The notes below the pieces were generated by a model that made no database searches, was not told the DNA's origin, and worked only from the letters and a program-made list of their open reading frames with translations. 64,000 bases of DNA, taken from Bacillota bacterium (GTDB lineage Bacteria; Bacillota; Clostridia; Lachnospirales; Cellulosilyticaceae). Each line of letters starts with the position of its first letter. Positions within the stretch are counted from its first letter, which is position 1. Positions 8,446 through 17,107 of this stretch are shown in pieces. The DNA is taken from positions 62,001-126,000 of the forward strand of contig JAEZJJ010000036.1 of NCBI GenBank assembly GCA_023436395.1, given 5' to 3'. The position numbers were made by a program, and so were the translations under genes.

Positions 8446-8916
8446 ATGGAAGTAGAGATAAAAATCGCTGAACTAAATTATATAGATGATTGTGTAAAGG
8501 CTCTAGTACAGTCTGACTTAGGAAGATACTATTTCAACGAACCATCAAAAGCTGAAACTACGCTCAAGGAAGCATTATACAAAAAAGAGCTATACATTGC
8601 ATTAACTGATAACGGAGAATGCGTAGGCTTTGTATGGTTTATTCCAAATGGAGCTTTTCATAGCTTTCCCTATCTACATATCATTGCTGTCAAAGAGGAA
8701 TATCGTAATCATGGAGTTGGAAAACAACTACTGAAATTTTTTGAAGATAAGGCTTCTACTTCTACCTCATCAAAGTATTTCCTCACTGTTGATGATTTCA
8801 ATCCAAGAGCAAGAATGTTATATGAAAAGTTAGGGTATCAATGTGTAGGTACCTTACCTGATTTATATAAACAAGGAATAGCATGTCATCTGATGATGAA
8901 AACAATAAATAGATAG
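8446..8916 (+). CDS. GNAT family N-acetyltransferase
   Basis: The 156-aa protein starts at ATG 8446 behind AGGGGAGGGTTAG. The GNAT core is clear: beta4 LHIIAVKEEYRNHGVGKQLL (about 83-102) contains the acetyl-CoA pyrophosphate loop R-x-x-G-x-G, and DDFNPRARMLYEKLGYQCVG (about 123-142) is the beta5-alpha4 motif. It transfers an acetyl group from acetyl-CoA to an amine on an unknown small molecule or protein. It stands alone between divergent genes, with 77 bp to the next + strand gene. Confidence 0.85.
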   Translation: MEVEIKIAELNYIDDCVKALVQSDLGRYYFNEPSKAETTLKEALYKKELYIALTDNGECVGFVWFIPNGAFHSFPYLHIIAVKEEYRNHGVGKQLLKFFEDKASTSTSSKYFLTVDDFNPRARMLYEKLGYQCVGTLPDLYKQGIACHLMMKTINR

Positions 8917-8993
8917 CCTCTATTTATTAGTCTAACAGCCAATGCTTTGTTGATATACCAAACTAAAACATAATAGATAAAGGAGCATACTAT

Positions 8994-9917
8994 ATGAAAA
9001 AATTGTTTAATGAAGTGAGAAGTTTTCTATATCGAAATGCAAGAGAAGTAGAATTGAGCCTTTGGAAATATTTTTTTGAAGATGGTTCCAAAATAGCTGT
9101 AGTAAATGCACTTATGGTCTATCAAAATGAGGATGGCGGATTCGGTCATGCACTAGAGGCAGATAACTGGAATCCAAATTCAACACCTCTTACCACAGAG
9201 CATGCCTTAAAGATACTCCGAAGTATTGATTTTATGGATATGAATCATCCAATTTATCAAGGAATATGGAAGTATCTGCTTTCTGAGAAGGACTTATTAG
9301 ATTACGGATGGCGTTTTACAATTCCTAGCAATGATGATTATCCACATGCACCATGGTGGAACTATAGTGAAAAAGAGAATGAGAAGGAATATTATGGTGT
9401 GACTGCACACTTTTGTGCTTTTATCTTAGAATATGGTGACAAAACAAGTGCGCTATATCATAAGGCTGAAAGAATGCTAGAACAATTGTTACAAATTTTT
9501 GTAACAGATCAGTATTTTGGTGATATGGGTCTTGAAGGATATATGTTTTTGATTGATACAATATCTAAACTAAAAATGGCTAAATATGATACCCATAATC
9601 TACAAGAAATCTTATGCAAAAAAATCACTCAATCAATTGAGCATGATATTAGTAAATGGACTAACTATGGTGTTCGCCCCTCAAACTACATTAAAAGTCC
9701 AGCTAGTCCTTTCTATGAAGCAAACAAAGAAATTGTACAAGCTGAGTTGAAATACTTGGTTGATACAAAACCTGAGCAGGATGTTTGGCCAATTACATGG
9801 ACATGGTTTGATAATATGGATAAATACTCGAAGTACTTTTATGTTAGTGAAAATAAGTGGAAATGCTTTAAAGCAATTGAGAAAATGATGTTTTTATATA
9901 AATTTGAAATTGAATGA
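8994..9917 (+). CDS. Prenyltransferase/squalene-cyclase-like alpha-toroid protein
   Basis: The 307-aa protein starts at ATG 8994 behind AAAGGAGCATACT. It has repeated helical segments and one QNEDGGFGHALEAD motif (about 43-56), the QW-like signature of alpha/alpha-toroid proteins (squalene cyclase and prenyltransferase fold), followed by LTTEHALKIL. A conserved set of soluble Firmicute proteins of this length carries the same motif without a known reaction. No DxDD cyclase acid motif is visible, so true terpene cyclase activity is doubtful. The function is unknown beyond the fold. Confidence 0.6.
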   Translation: MKKLFNEVRSFLYRNAREVELSLWKYFFEDGSKIAVVNALMVYQNEDGGFGHALEADNWNPNSTPLTTEHALKILRSIDFMDMNHPIYQGIWKYLLSEKDLLDYGWRFTIPSNDDYPHAPWWNYSEKENEKEYYGVTAHFCAFILEYGDKTSALYHKAERMLEQLLQIFVTDQYFGDMGLEGYMFLIDTISKLKMAKYDTHNLQEILCKKITQSIEHDISKWTNYGVRPSNYIKSPASPFYEANKEIVQAELKYLVDTKPEQDVWPITWTWFDNMDKYSKYFYVSENKWKCFKAIEKMMFLYKFEIE

Positions 9918-9964
9918 GGAGTAAGAATATGAAGTGTTTCATCATGTATCACTCTCAAATAGAT

Positions 9965-10561
9965 TTATTCTCTTCCATCATGAGTCTGTCCCTTCAATAT
10001 CTTCTCATAAACAAAACAATCGGTAATATGGTCATTAACCATGCCTATAGCCTGCATAAACGAATAAATTGTGGTAGTTCCAACGAACTTAAACCCTGCT
10101 TTTTTTAAATCACGGCTTATCTTATCCGAGAGTGGCGTGGTTACTGGCACATCTTCAAGCTTTCTCCAATGACCTGTAACAGGTATATAATCTACATATT
10201 TCCAAATAAACTTGTCAAAGCTACCATGCTTTTCTACAACATTCAAAAAAGCACGGGCATTAATTATAGCTGCATTAATTTTAAGGCGATTTCTTATTAT
10301 TCTCTCATTTACCATGAGCTCCTGAATTTTTGCATCGTCGTAGAGGACTACTTTATTAGGGTCAAACCCATCAAAAGCATCTCTGAATGCCTCTCTCTTT
10401 TTAAGTACGGTTATCCATGAAAGCCCTGCCTGCATAGTTTCTAAAATTAGCATTTCAAACAGCTTGATATCATCATGTAGTGGTCGTCCCCATTCGTTAT
10501 CATGATAGTCTATGTATATAGGGATGTTTCCTGTCCAAGTGCATCGTATTTTTTCATTCAT
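9965..10561 (-). CDS. tag: DNA-3-methyladenine glycosylase I
   Basis: The 198-aa enzyme starts at ATG 10561. It excises 3-methyladenine from alkylated DNA and starts base-excision repair. The family zinc site is intact: Cys7 (RCTWTG), His20 (DYHDNEWG), and His178 and Cys182 in VNDHITDCFVYE. The recognition segment ETMQAGLSWITVLKKREAFR (about 41-60) matches TagI. Length is normal. It is convergent with the toroid-protein gene, 47 bp between the two stops. Confidence 0.95.
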   Translation of the reverse strand: MNEKIRCTWTGNIPIYIDYHDNEWGRPLHDDIKLFEMLILETMQAGLSWITVLKKREAFRDAFDGFDPNKVVLYDDAKIQELMVNERIIRNRLKINAAIINARAFLNVVEKHGSFDKFIWKYVDYIPVTGHWRKLEDVPVTTPLSDKISRDLKKAGFKFVGTTTIYSFMQAIGMVNDHITDCFVYEKILKGQTHDGRE

Positions 10562-10735
10562 ATAAGCCTATTCTCCAATCGTTAAATAAATTTCCCTAAT
10601 CATATCACATTCAATTTGACTACTCTATGTCATATTATAAGTTTATCTTTCAAAAGGATAACTAAAAACTACAAGTTATTAATAATTGAATCTGTGTCCA
10701 ATGTCCTCATTCCGGAATTGAAAATCTATATACTT

Positions 10736-10782
10736 AGCCCCTCCTTAATACGATAGAGGGAATTTTCCTCTGTACTCCCCAT
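10736..10782. repeat. Dispersed hairpin element, copy 1
   Basis: The core CTCCTTAATACGA is followed by an AGAGG...CCTCT hairpin and CTGTACTCCCCAT. The same layout occurs at 61387-61434 and in degenerate form at 24815-24846. Compared with the 61-kb copy, the two hairpin arms change together (AGAGG/CCTCT here, GGGGA/TCCCC there), which points to a conserved structure. The element lies between tag and the 5S-tRNA unit, outside any gene, and a second hairpin (10783-10816) abuts it. Confidence 0.55.
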
Positions 10783-10816
10783 GGTCTAGGAAAGTGCGTT
10801 TTTACTTTCCCAGACC
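10783..10816. repeat. Hairpin next to dispersed element copy 1
   Basis: The inverted repeat GGTCTAGGAAAGT/ACTTTCCCAGACC has one mismatch and an 8-nt loop. There is no T-run, so it is not an obvious terminator. It directly adjoins the dispersed element. Confidence 0.5.
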
Positions 10817-10826
10817 ACAAAAAACC

Positions 10827-10864
10827 TCAGAAACCTTGTTATTCAAGACTTCTGAGGTTTTTAG
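10827..10864 (-). terminator. Terminator of the 5S rRNA-tRNA-Gly unit
   Basis: The stem AACCTCAGAA/TTCTGAGGTT with an internal loop of about 15 nt is followed by a T-run on the minus strand. It begins 4 bp past the tRNA-Gly 3' end. Confidence 0.75.
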
Positions 10865-10867
10865 TTA

Positions 10868-10940
10868 AGCGCGAGACGGGACTCGAACCCGCGACCCTCT
10901 CCTTGGCAAGGAGATGCTCTACCAACTGAGCCACTCGCGC
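10868..10940 (-). tRNA. tRNA-Gly (anticodon GCC)
   Basis: The 73-nt cloverleaf has acceptor GCGCGAG/CTCGCGC, anticodon stem TCTCC/GGAGA with loop TTGCCAA (GCC), and T-arm GCGGGTTCGAGTCCCGT. The discriminator is U and no CCA is encoded. It is 5 bp downstream of 5S rRNA in the same transcript. Confidence 0.95.
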
Positions 10941-10945
10941 ATAAA

Positions 10946-11063
10946 TCTGGCAACCACTTACTCTCCCAGTCCGTCTCCAGACAAGTACCATCAGCCGCTT
11001 AGGTCTTAACCTACGTGTTCGGAATGGAAACGGGTGTTTCCCCTAAGCGCATCATCACCAGAA
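10946..11063 (-). rRNA. rrf: 5S ribosomal RNA (stand-alone)
   Basis: About 118 nt from TTCTGGTGATGATGCGCTTA to GTAAGTGGTTGCCAGA; the ends pair (TCTGG/CCAGA). The conserved CCATTCCGAACACG loop and the GGAGACGGACTGGGAG segment identify 5S rRNA. No 16S or 23S rRNA is attached: the next gene upstream is a protein gene 325 bp away, and a sigma-A promoter lies directly in front. It is therefore an orphan 5S copy transcribed with tRNA-Gly. The boundaries may be off by one or two bases. Confidence 0.95.
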
Positions 11064-11090
11064 ATTATTTCGTCACCTGACGACTACTTA

Positions 11091-11119
11091 AATATACACT
11101 ATTCTATTACATACGTCAA
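11091..11119 (-). promoter_or_regulatory. Sigma-A promoter of the orphan 5S rRNA-tRNA-Gly unit
   Basis: On the minus strand, TTGACG (11119-11114), a 17-bp spacer and TATATT (11096-11091) lie about 28 bp before the 5S 5' end. This shows the unit is independent of an rrn operon. Confidence 0.75.
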
Positions 11120-11388
11120 CTATTTATTTTAATTTTTTCCTTCCATTTTTTATAAAAGTCATTTCAAAATCTATCCATCACACTGATTCTTTTATATGAA
11201 ACCTCTACATTTATAGGTATCATTTTTTCATTAAAATGATACACTAAAGAAGATAGAGGATTCTGCTTTTCAAACGGATCATTACATATAAAATTTTGAG
11301 GCATCAAAAATGACATATTCTAAAAAGTGGATGCTATTATAAAGATAATAAATCAGTAATTTAAAACTTTAGGAAATCAGGTGAGTTA

Positions 11389-12303
11389 ATGTACTATGTC
11401 ATTAAAGAACAACTTATACCTTTAGCAAACAATGATCTTATGAAATCAACTTCAAAAACAGTAGCACTAATGACCTATGAAGAATGGCAAAATTGTAGTT
11501 ATGCTTCTCATATTTATGCTGATTGTTTAAAGGGTTATGAAAGTATTCATTTTTGTAAGTTGGAAAGTTATATGGATTACATGTTAGGTACTTTTTGCAT
11601 TCCCTCTAAGCAGAACTATAAACTTAAAAAACGCTTCATCTATTATATTCACAAAGATGGCATCGTCTTTATAGATGATAATGGCTTAGTCAAGTCCCTA
11701 CTTGAAAAAATGAGTGCCACTAAAACTTGGGATACCCCTTCATTAGAAACTTTCCTGAGTAGCTTTTTAGAACTACTTATAGAGACAGATCTTATTTATT
11801 TAGAGGAACTTGAAAATAGAATTGCTAAAATGGAATCTACTATTTTAAATGGTGAAATCACACATTTTAATCATAAACTTATGGATTTTAAAAAAGAACT
11901 TTTAGCAAGACACTATTACTATTCACAATTAATTGATGTAGGGGAAGTCTTAGGGGAAAATCAAAATGATTTCTTTAAGGCAGATAGTCTAAGACATTTC
12001 GACTTTTTCACAAGAAGAGTGGAGCGTCTTCAAAGTAGTACGCAAATGCTAAGAGAATATGCTATTCAAGTAAGGGAAGAATATCAATCTCAAATTGATA
12101 TTAGACAAAACAATACCATGCGTATCTTAACAGTTGTCACCAGTATTTTTCTCCCTCTTACTTTAATTGTTGGATGGTATGGTATGAATTTTGTTCATAT
12201 GCCAGAATTAAACTGGAAGTATGGTTATCCAAGTGTCATCGCCATCTGTGTTCTTACAGTATTCATATGGTTCTGGCTATGCAAAAAGAAAAAATTTCTG
12301 TAA
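11389..12303 (+). CDS. CorA-family divalent cation transporter
   Basis: The 304-aa protein starts at ATG 11389 behind CAGGTGAG. The N-terminal cytoplasmic domain and long helices (about 140-240) lead to two C-terminal transmembrane helices. The selectivity-filter signature YGMNF is present in VGWYGMNFVHMPEL at about 262-275, and the tail WLCKKKKFL is basic as in CorA. The substrate is probably Mg2+ and possibly Co2+ or Ni2+. Members form homopentamers in the plasma membrane. It is monocistronic. Confidence 0.9.
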   Translation: MYYVIKEQLIPLANNDLMKSTSKTVALMTYEEWQNCSYASHIYADCLKGYESIHFCKLESYMDYMLGTFCIPSKQNYKLKKRFIYYIHKDGIVFIDDNGLVKSLLEKMSATKTWDTPSLETFLSSFLELLIETDLIYLEELENRIAKMESTILNGEITHFNHKLMDFKKELLARHYYYSQLIDVGEVLGENQNDFFKADSLRHFDFFTRRVERLQSSTQMLREYAIQVREEYQSQIDIRQNNTMRILTVVTSIFLPLTLIVGWYGMNFVHMPELNWKYGYPSVIAICVLTVFIWFWLCKKKKFL

Positions 12304-12315
12304 TAGTTAACTGTT

Positions 12316-13197
12316 TTATAACATTTCTCTGCACAGGCTAATAAAAGCCTCTAGTGCTGGGGAGAGCCATTTACTCTTATGATATAAAACCTGGGAAACA
12401 ATTTCAAAGTCTGCTCCTAGCCAATTTAATGCTAGGAGCTTTCCATTTGCTAACTCCTCTTCTACTGCCACCTTAGCAAGTAGTGAAATACCCATCCCAC
12501 TCATGGTAAACTGCTTGATAGCATGAACACTGCCTGCTTCTAGAGTAATACGAGGGCTAATGCCTGCATCTTTTAAAATGCGTTCAAAAGAGGCTCTATA
12601 GCTACAACCTATCTCTGTTAAAATCAGTGATTCCCCTTCTAAATCTTCTGGAAGCACCTTTTCTTTTTCTAATAAGGGATGCCCTGGATAAGCTAGTAGT
12701 AACATTGTCTCTTCTCTTTCTATCTCAGAAACAAATTCGCCTCCATCAATTTTAGCGCCTAATGAAAAAGCTACATCAATTAAATTATCATTCATATAGC
12801 GTCTAAAATCTGCACAACTACCAAATTTAAGGGCTATCTCCACTTCTGGATATAGCTCTCTGTATGTTTTAATAATTTCTGGTAAGCGTCTAACACATAG
12901 AGATTCTGCTACCCCAATGGTCAAAACACCTTTTGGGTAATTTTCTTCACTTATATTATTTTTAATATCTACTGAAAGCTTTAGCATTTTTTGTGCATAA
13001 GGAATAAGCTTTTTACCATCATGAGTTAAAGAAATATTTTTCCCAATCCTCTCAAAGAGTTTCACTCCAAGTTCTTCCTCTAATAATTTAATTTGAGTTG
13101 TTACAGAAGATTGAGCATAATTCAGGGCATCTGCTGCTTTTGTAAAGCTTTGTAACTTGCTAATAGTAAGAAAGGTATTGAGCTGTTTTAAATCCAT
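12316..13197 (-). CDS. LysR-type transcriptional regulator
   Basis: The 293-aa protein starts at ATG 13197 behind AGGAGGTTAGCGTT. The N-terminal winged helix-turn-helix (residues 1-60, MDLKQLNTFLTISKLQSFTK ... SSVTTQIKLLEEELGVKLFE) and the C-terminal periplasmic-binding-like effector domain (about 90-290) are typical of the family. It is divergent from asd across a 151-bp gap, so control of asd or of the decayed transporter behind it is a reasonable guess. The effector is unknown. Confidence 0.9.
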   Translation of the reverse strand: MDLKQLNTFLTISKLQSFTKAADALNYAQSSVTTQIKLLEEELGVKLFERIGKNISLTHDGKKLIPYAQKMLKLSVDIKNNISEENYPKGVLTIGVAESLCVRRLPEIIKTYRELYPEVEIALKFGSCADFRRYMNDNLIDVAFSLGAKIDGGEFVSEIEREETMLLLAYPGHPLLEKEKVLPEDLEGESLILTEIGCSYRASFERILKDAGISPRITLEAGSVHAIKQFTMSGMGISLLAKVAVEEELANGKLLALNWLGADFEIVSQVLYHKSKWLSPALEAFISLCREML

Positions 13198-13348
13198 AAC
13201 GCTAACCTCCTATCAATAAAGTTCTGAGCTAGGTATAGTATCAAAATAATTGAACTATATCATCTATATTATCAATTTTACTAATAATTGTTTTCATCAT
13301 ATACTAACAAAAAAGAAAATTCAATTACTTATTAAGGAGGTTTATACG

Positions 13349-14440
13349 ATGAAACAAAAATTACAAGTAGGTATCATTGGAGCTACTGGTATGGTAGGTC
13401 AACGCTTTCTTTTACTTTTAGAAAATCATCCTTGGTTTGAAGTTACTGTTTTAGCAGCTAGTAAGCAATCAGCAGATAAAACATATGAGGAAGCTGTGAA
13501 AGACAGATGGAAAATGTCTGTGCCTATTCCTGAAAAATATAAGCAAATGATGGTAGAAGATGGTGAGCAGGTAGACCTAATCAGTCAAAAAGTTGATTTT
13601 ATCTTCTGTGCTATTTCATTAGATAAAGCTGCAACTAAAGCCTTAGAAGAAGCTTATGCCAAAGCTGAAATCCCTGTTATCTCTAATAACTCAGCTAACC
13701 GCTATGTAGAAGATGTCCCTATGCTCATTCCTGAAATTAATGGACATCATATCTCAGTTATTGACTCACAGAAAAGGCGCCTTGGCACCAAAAGAGGCTT
13801 TATCGTTGTCAAACCTAATTGCTCTATTCAAAGCTATGTACCACCACTTTCAGCATTAATGGCTTTTGAACCAGAAACTATTCTAGCTTGCACTTATCAA
13901 GCCATATCTGGCTCTGGAAAATCCTTTAAAGAATGTCCTGAAATCCTAGACAATGTCATTCCTTTTATACCTGGTGAAGAAGAAAAAAGCGAACAAGAAC
14001 CCCTTAAAATATGGGGTAGTATTCAAGATGGTAAAATCATTAATGCAAATGCACCACTTATTACAACTCAGTGTCTGAGAGTACCTGTTTCAGATGGTCA
14101 CCTAGCAGCTGTTTACGTAAGCTTCAAGAAAAAACCTAGTCAATTAGAAATCTTAGATGCCTTTAATCATTATGAATTTAACCCATTAGCTAAAAACTTA
14201 CCTAGCTCTCCTGAAAAATTCTTATGCTATAAGGAAGAGGAAAACAGACCACAAACCAAGTTAGATAGGGACTTTGGAAAAGGTATGGGCATTACCATTG
14301 GCAGACTTAGAACTGATACTGTATTTGACTATAAGTTTGTTTGTTTATCCCACAATACATTAAGAGGTGCTGCTGGAGGCGGTGTATTATCCGCTGAGTA
14401 TTTAGTAGCTGCTGGCTACCTCTCTACAAAATTCCAATAA
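13349..14440 (+). CDS. asd: Aspartate-semialdehyde dehydrogenase
   Basis: The 363-aa enzyme makes L-aspartate-4-semialdehyde from aspartyl phosphate with NADPH, the branch point to Lys, Thr, Met and cell-wall diaminopimelate. The Rossmann loop GATGMVGQ lies at 11-18, the catalytic Cys158 in KPNCSIQSY, and a His in PVSDGHLAAV is the probable base. The motif pattern and insertions (PIPEKYKQMM, NGHHISVIDS) fit the archaeal/fungal-type Asd rather than the common bacterial form. The start is ATG 13349 behind AAGGAGGTTTATACG; the longer open frame to 13250 lacks a ribosome binding site. Confidence 0.9.
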   Translation: MKQKLQVGIIGATGMVGQRFLLLLENHPWFEVTVLAASKQSADKTYEEAVKDRWKMSVPIPEKYKQMMVEDGEQVDLISQKVDFIFCAISLDKAATKALEEAYAKAEIPVISNNSANRYVEDVPMLIPEINGHHISVIDSQKRRLGTKRGFIVVKPNCSIQSYVPPLSALMAFEPETILACTYQAISGSGKSFKECPEILDNVIPFIPGEEEKSEQEPLKIWGSIQDGKIINANAPLITTQCLRVPVSDGHLAAVYVSFKKKPSQLEILDAFNHYEFNPLAKNLPSSPEKFLCYKEEENRPQTKLDRDFGKGMGITIGRLRTDTVFDYKFVCLSHNTLRGAAGGGVLSAEYLVAAGYLSTKFQ

Positions 14441-14462
14441 TATTGATAATTAAGAAGCTGCC

Positions 14463-15083
14463 ATGAGTCTACTTCATTCTTTTTATTGTTGGGGACATGT
14501 AGGTGTAGTCTTACTCTCCACTTTATTCTTTACTTTATTTAGCACTTCAGCTTGGAAGGTGCTTGCTCTCCTATGGGCTATCATCCCTATACTCAATATC
14601 TTTTTCTTCGCACAGGTCCTGTGTCTCATCTTATTGAAGATAGCGAAAATGGTCTCACCTTAAAAGAATTGTTTTCTAAAAAAAACTTTTGGAGTATGTT
14701 CCTTTTAATGATATGTGCTGGTGCAAGTGAGCAAGCTGTTAGCCAATGGGCTTCAACCTTCGCTGAAAAAGGACTTAAGGTGAATAAATTTATTGGAGAC
14801 TTAGCAAGCCCTATATTTTTTGCCCTTATGATGGGACTGTCACGAACTTTGTATGGTAAATGGGGCGAAAAAATAAATCTAGAAAAAATGATGCTAGGTA
14901 GTGGGATTCTACGCTTTTTTAGCCCTAGCCGGTGATATGGGTTGTTCTATTGGTCCTACTGTTGTAGGTACAGTATCTAGCCTATTTAATCACAATCTTA
15001 AGGTGGGGATTATCGCTGCTACCCTCTTCCCCATCCTACTGATTATAGGTATAATAATAGGCATATTGATAGTTTCCCTTTGA
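14463..15083 (+). pseudogene. Decayed MFS transporter gene
   Basis: Three overlapping reading frames (14463-14663, 14552-14935, 14901-15083) together encode parts of one Major Facilitator protein: a hydrophobic start (LLHSFYCWGHVGVVLLSTLF), a central loop followed by KNFWSMFLLMICAGASEQAV, and a last piece with GDMGCSIGPTVVGTVSSLF and two final helices. At least two frameshifts and loss of the first 100 or more residues make it non-functional. It lies 22 bp after asd. Confidence 0.75.
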
Positions 15084-15157
15084 ATCCAAGTAAGTATTCA
15101 ACCATTTTTCCACCTTCATCATTTTCCTTTATATACTTCTCTAATTTATCCTACTTA

Positions 15158-15919
15158 TTATTTTACACGATATATACCACAATCATCTGAGCGTTCTAAA
15201 AAGCCATATTCAATTAAAGCTCTTCTAATCGTTGGGTAATCTTCATAAAATCTTTTTAAAATTTGATTAACTTCTTTCTCTTGATACTCATAATTAGCTT
15301 TAAATTGTTTCATAATTTCTCTAAGAAGAATAATTTTTTTCTTTTCCTTTGATGGAAATTGTTTGATACAACCCTCCTTATCCATATAAGTTTGAATGGT
15401 TTTTTCTCTCTCTAAGTCCGTTATACTATATCTATCATCAATCATATTAGCTGATAAGTGTACTTCTTCCAGAACACCCATATCAGATACCTTTATTTTT
15501 CTACTTATTTTTTCTTCTAATGAGCGCATCATTGCTAAATACAACTTAGCCTGTTTTTCTTTTTCTCTTAGCTTAAAACGATGATTTCTAACAGTTGAAT
15601 GGGCAATCCCCAGGTCTTTAGCAATACTTCTATCCTCTTTTCCTTCTGCCATAAGTCTTAAAATTTGTTGCTGTATTTCTGATATACCTATAACAGTTGA
15701 TTTACCCTTTAAGAAATAAGTAGCTGCACAATCATGAGTACTAATCATATGGTTCCTTATGGCACCATAAGCATCATATAATTCCTTTTCTACCTGATAA
15801 ATTTTTCCCTTTTTAAATACTTTTCCACAAAATAAACAAACATACGCTTCTTTGCTTTCTTTATAGCCTACTGTAATTTCGTCTACTGAAGCCTCCCATA
15901 TCAAATCCAAATTTTCCAT
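15158..15919 (-). CDS. Transcriptional regulator with LuxR-type HTH and DUF2087 domain
   Basis: The 253-aa protein starts at ATG 15919 behind ATAGGAGGTTAAT. The N-terminal third has a CxxC pair (LFCGKVFKKG, about 28-37) and a later His-x3-H, possibly metal-binding. Residues about 82-125 (RLMAEGKEDRSIAKDLGIAH) form a LuxR/sigma-like helix-turn-helix. The C-terminal part (about 175-253, KEGCIKQFPSKEKKKIILL ... YPTIRRALIEYGFLERSDD) matches DUF2087, common in small DNA-binding regulators. Target genes are unknown. It is monocistronic. Confidence 0.75.
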   Translation of the reverse strand: MENLDLIWEASVDEITVGYKESKEAYVCLFCGKVFKKGKIYQVEKELYDAYGAIRNHMISTHDCAATYFLKGKSTVIGISEIQQQILRLMAEGKEDRSIAKDLGIAHSTVRNHRFKLREKEKQAKLYLAMMRSLEEKISRKIKVSDMGVLEEVHLSANMIDDRYSITDLEREKTIQTYMDKEGCIKQFPSKEKKKIILLREIMKQFKANYEYQEKEVNQILKRFYEDYPTIRRALIEYGFLERSDDCGIYRVK

Positions 15920-16148
15920 ATTAACCTCCTATCAAAATCATTTCATTAAAATCATTTTATATCACTAATCAATTTTTGTCTACTATATTGTAGACATTTT
16001 TATTGTTTGTTTATGATTTATTAATTATCATTCATTAACTTTTCTTGTTACGTCAAATTCATCTTTCTATAAAAAGCATATAACGCTTTCGTCATTACCA
16101 TAAATAGAAGCCTACTAGGGTACTATTTTAATATGGTTAACTAACTAT

Positions 16149-16204
16149 AAAAGCACTATACAAACTGGATATTATAAGCATTTCTAGTTTATATAGTGCT
16201 TTTT
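16149..16204 (-). terminator. Terminator after the NAD(P)H-dependent flavoprotein gene
   Basis: The stem AAAAGCACTATA/TATAGTGCTTTT has further AACT/AGTT pairing inside and a T-run. It lies about 37 bp past the stop at 16241 on the minus strand. Confidence 0.7.
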
Positions 16205-16240
16205 CAAGCATTTTATATTTTTATTATTTGAATTATTAGC

Positions 16241-17038
16241 TTACTTTTTATATGTCACCATGACCTTCTTTCCTAATCTTTTACCTAAGAAGTGAAAGAA
16301 ATGCCCTATAGGCCTTTTATAAATGGGAACCCGAACAACTCTATCATATACCGTATTCTTTCTAATAGGATCTGTCCAGTGGTTACCATCCTCTGTTTCA
16401 TACTCACTTCCTTTTACATAATGGGGAGACATTCCTCTAAATAAATTATAAGGGATCATAACTAAAATACTTGGGCTATGTAATTTTCCGGAGCTAATAT
16501 CTTGATAAAACTTTTTAGTCACCTTTTCACATTTGGTTCTAGTTTGGTCATTAACCCTATAATCATTCCAACTATAAGCTGCAAATGACAAAAGGTAGCA
16601 TTTATTAAAACCTATGCCCTTTAAAAAGGAAGCAATACTTTTAGCTGCTGATTTAGCACCAACACCACCTGTTGTAGTAATAACTAATGCCTTTTTGGTA
16701 AAAAATTGAGGACGATGAAGAAGGTAACACAAATGATCGAAGAAATTTTTAAGTAAGGTAGTTTCTCTCATATTATAACAAGTTGAAGTTACTATGATTC
16801 CATCAGCTTCTTCAATCGCATTTAGCACATACTGAATCTTTTCATAATGAGGGCACTTGCTTCCTCCTATTCTAAAGCAACTAGAACAACCTGAGCAAAA
16901 TGGTAGCTTCAAATCAATTAAATGAATTTCCTCTATCACACTAGTTGGTTCTATCGTTTTTAATATGTCTTGGACCTCTTCAGCTAGCTTCCAAGTATTT
17001 CCCTTATGTGGACTTCCATTAATAAATAGATACTTCAT
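16241..17038 (-). CDS. Flavodoxin-like NAD(P)H-dependent oxidoreductase
   Basis: The 265-aa protein starts at ATG 17038 behind GGGGGAATAAGAGG. The N-terminal FMN-binding phosphate loop INGSPHKGNTWKLAE (6-20) places it in the NADPH-dependent FMN reductase/iron-sulfur flavoprotein superfamily. A four-Cys segment CSGCSSCFRIGGSKCP (about 48-63) looks able to hold a cluster or form disulfides, as in iron-sulfur flavoproteins. TSTCYNMRETTLLKNFFD (about 84-101) is the usual flavin-side motif. The C-terminal 90 residues are an extension beyond the basic fold. It probably works as a cytoplasmic flavin-dependent electron carrier or reductase. Confidence 0.8.
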   Translation of the reverse strand: MKYLFINGSPHKGNTWKLAEEVQDILKTIEPTSVIEEIHLIDLKLPFCSGCSSCFRIGGSKCPHYEKIQYVLNAIEEADGIIVTSTCYNMRETTLLKNFFDHLCYLLHRPQFFTKKALVITTTGGVGAKSAAKSIASFLKGIGFNKCYLLSFAAYSWNDYRVNDQTRTKCEKVTKKFYQDISSGKLHSPSILVMIPYNLFRGMSPHYVKGSEYETEDGNHWTDPIRKNTVYDRVVRVPIYKRPIGHFFHFLGKRLGKKVMVTYKK

Positions 17039-17107
17039 CCTCTTATTCCCCCAGATTTTCTTTATCCTACTTAAACCTCTTAATTAACTTTATAGTATTC
17101 AAAATAA

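Noticed and set aside
9914..10108. 64-codon ORF after the toroid-protein gene
   Set aside because: It is antisense to the 3' end of tag and shows no protein-like pattern.
13250..13348. N-terminal extension of asd
   Set aside because: It precedes a strong ribosome binding site and adds residues not found in the family, so the start at 13349 is preferred.
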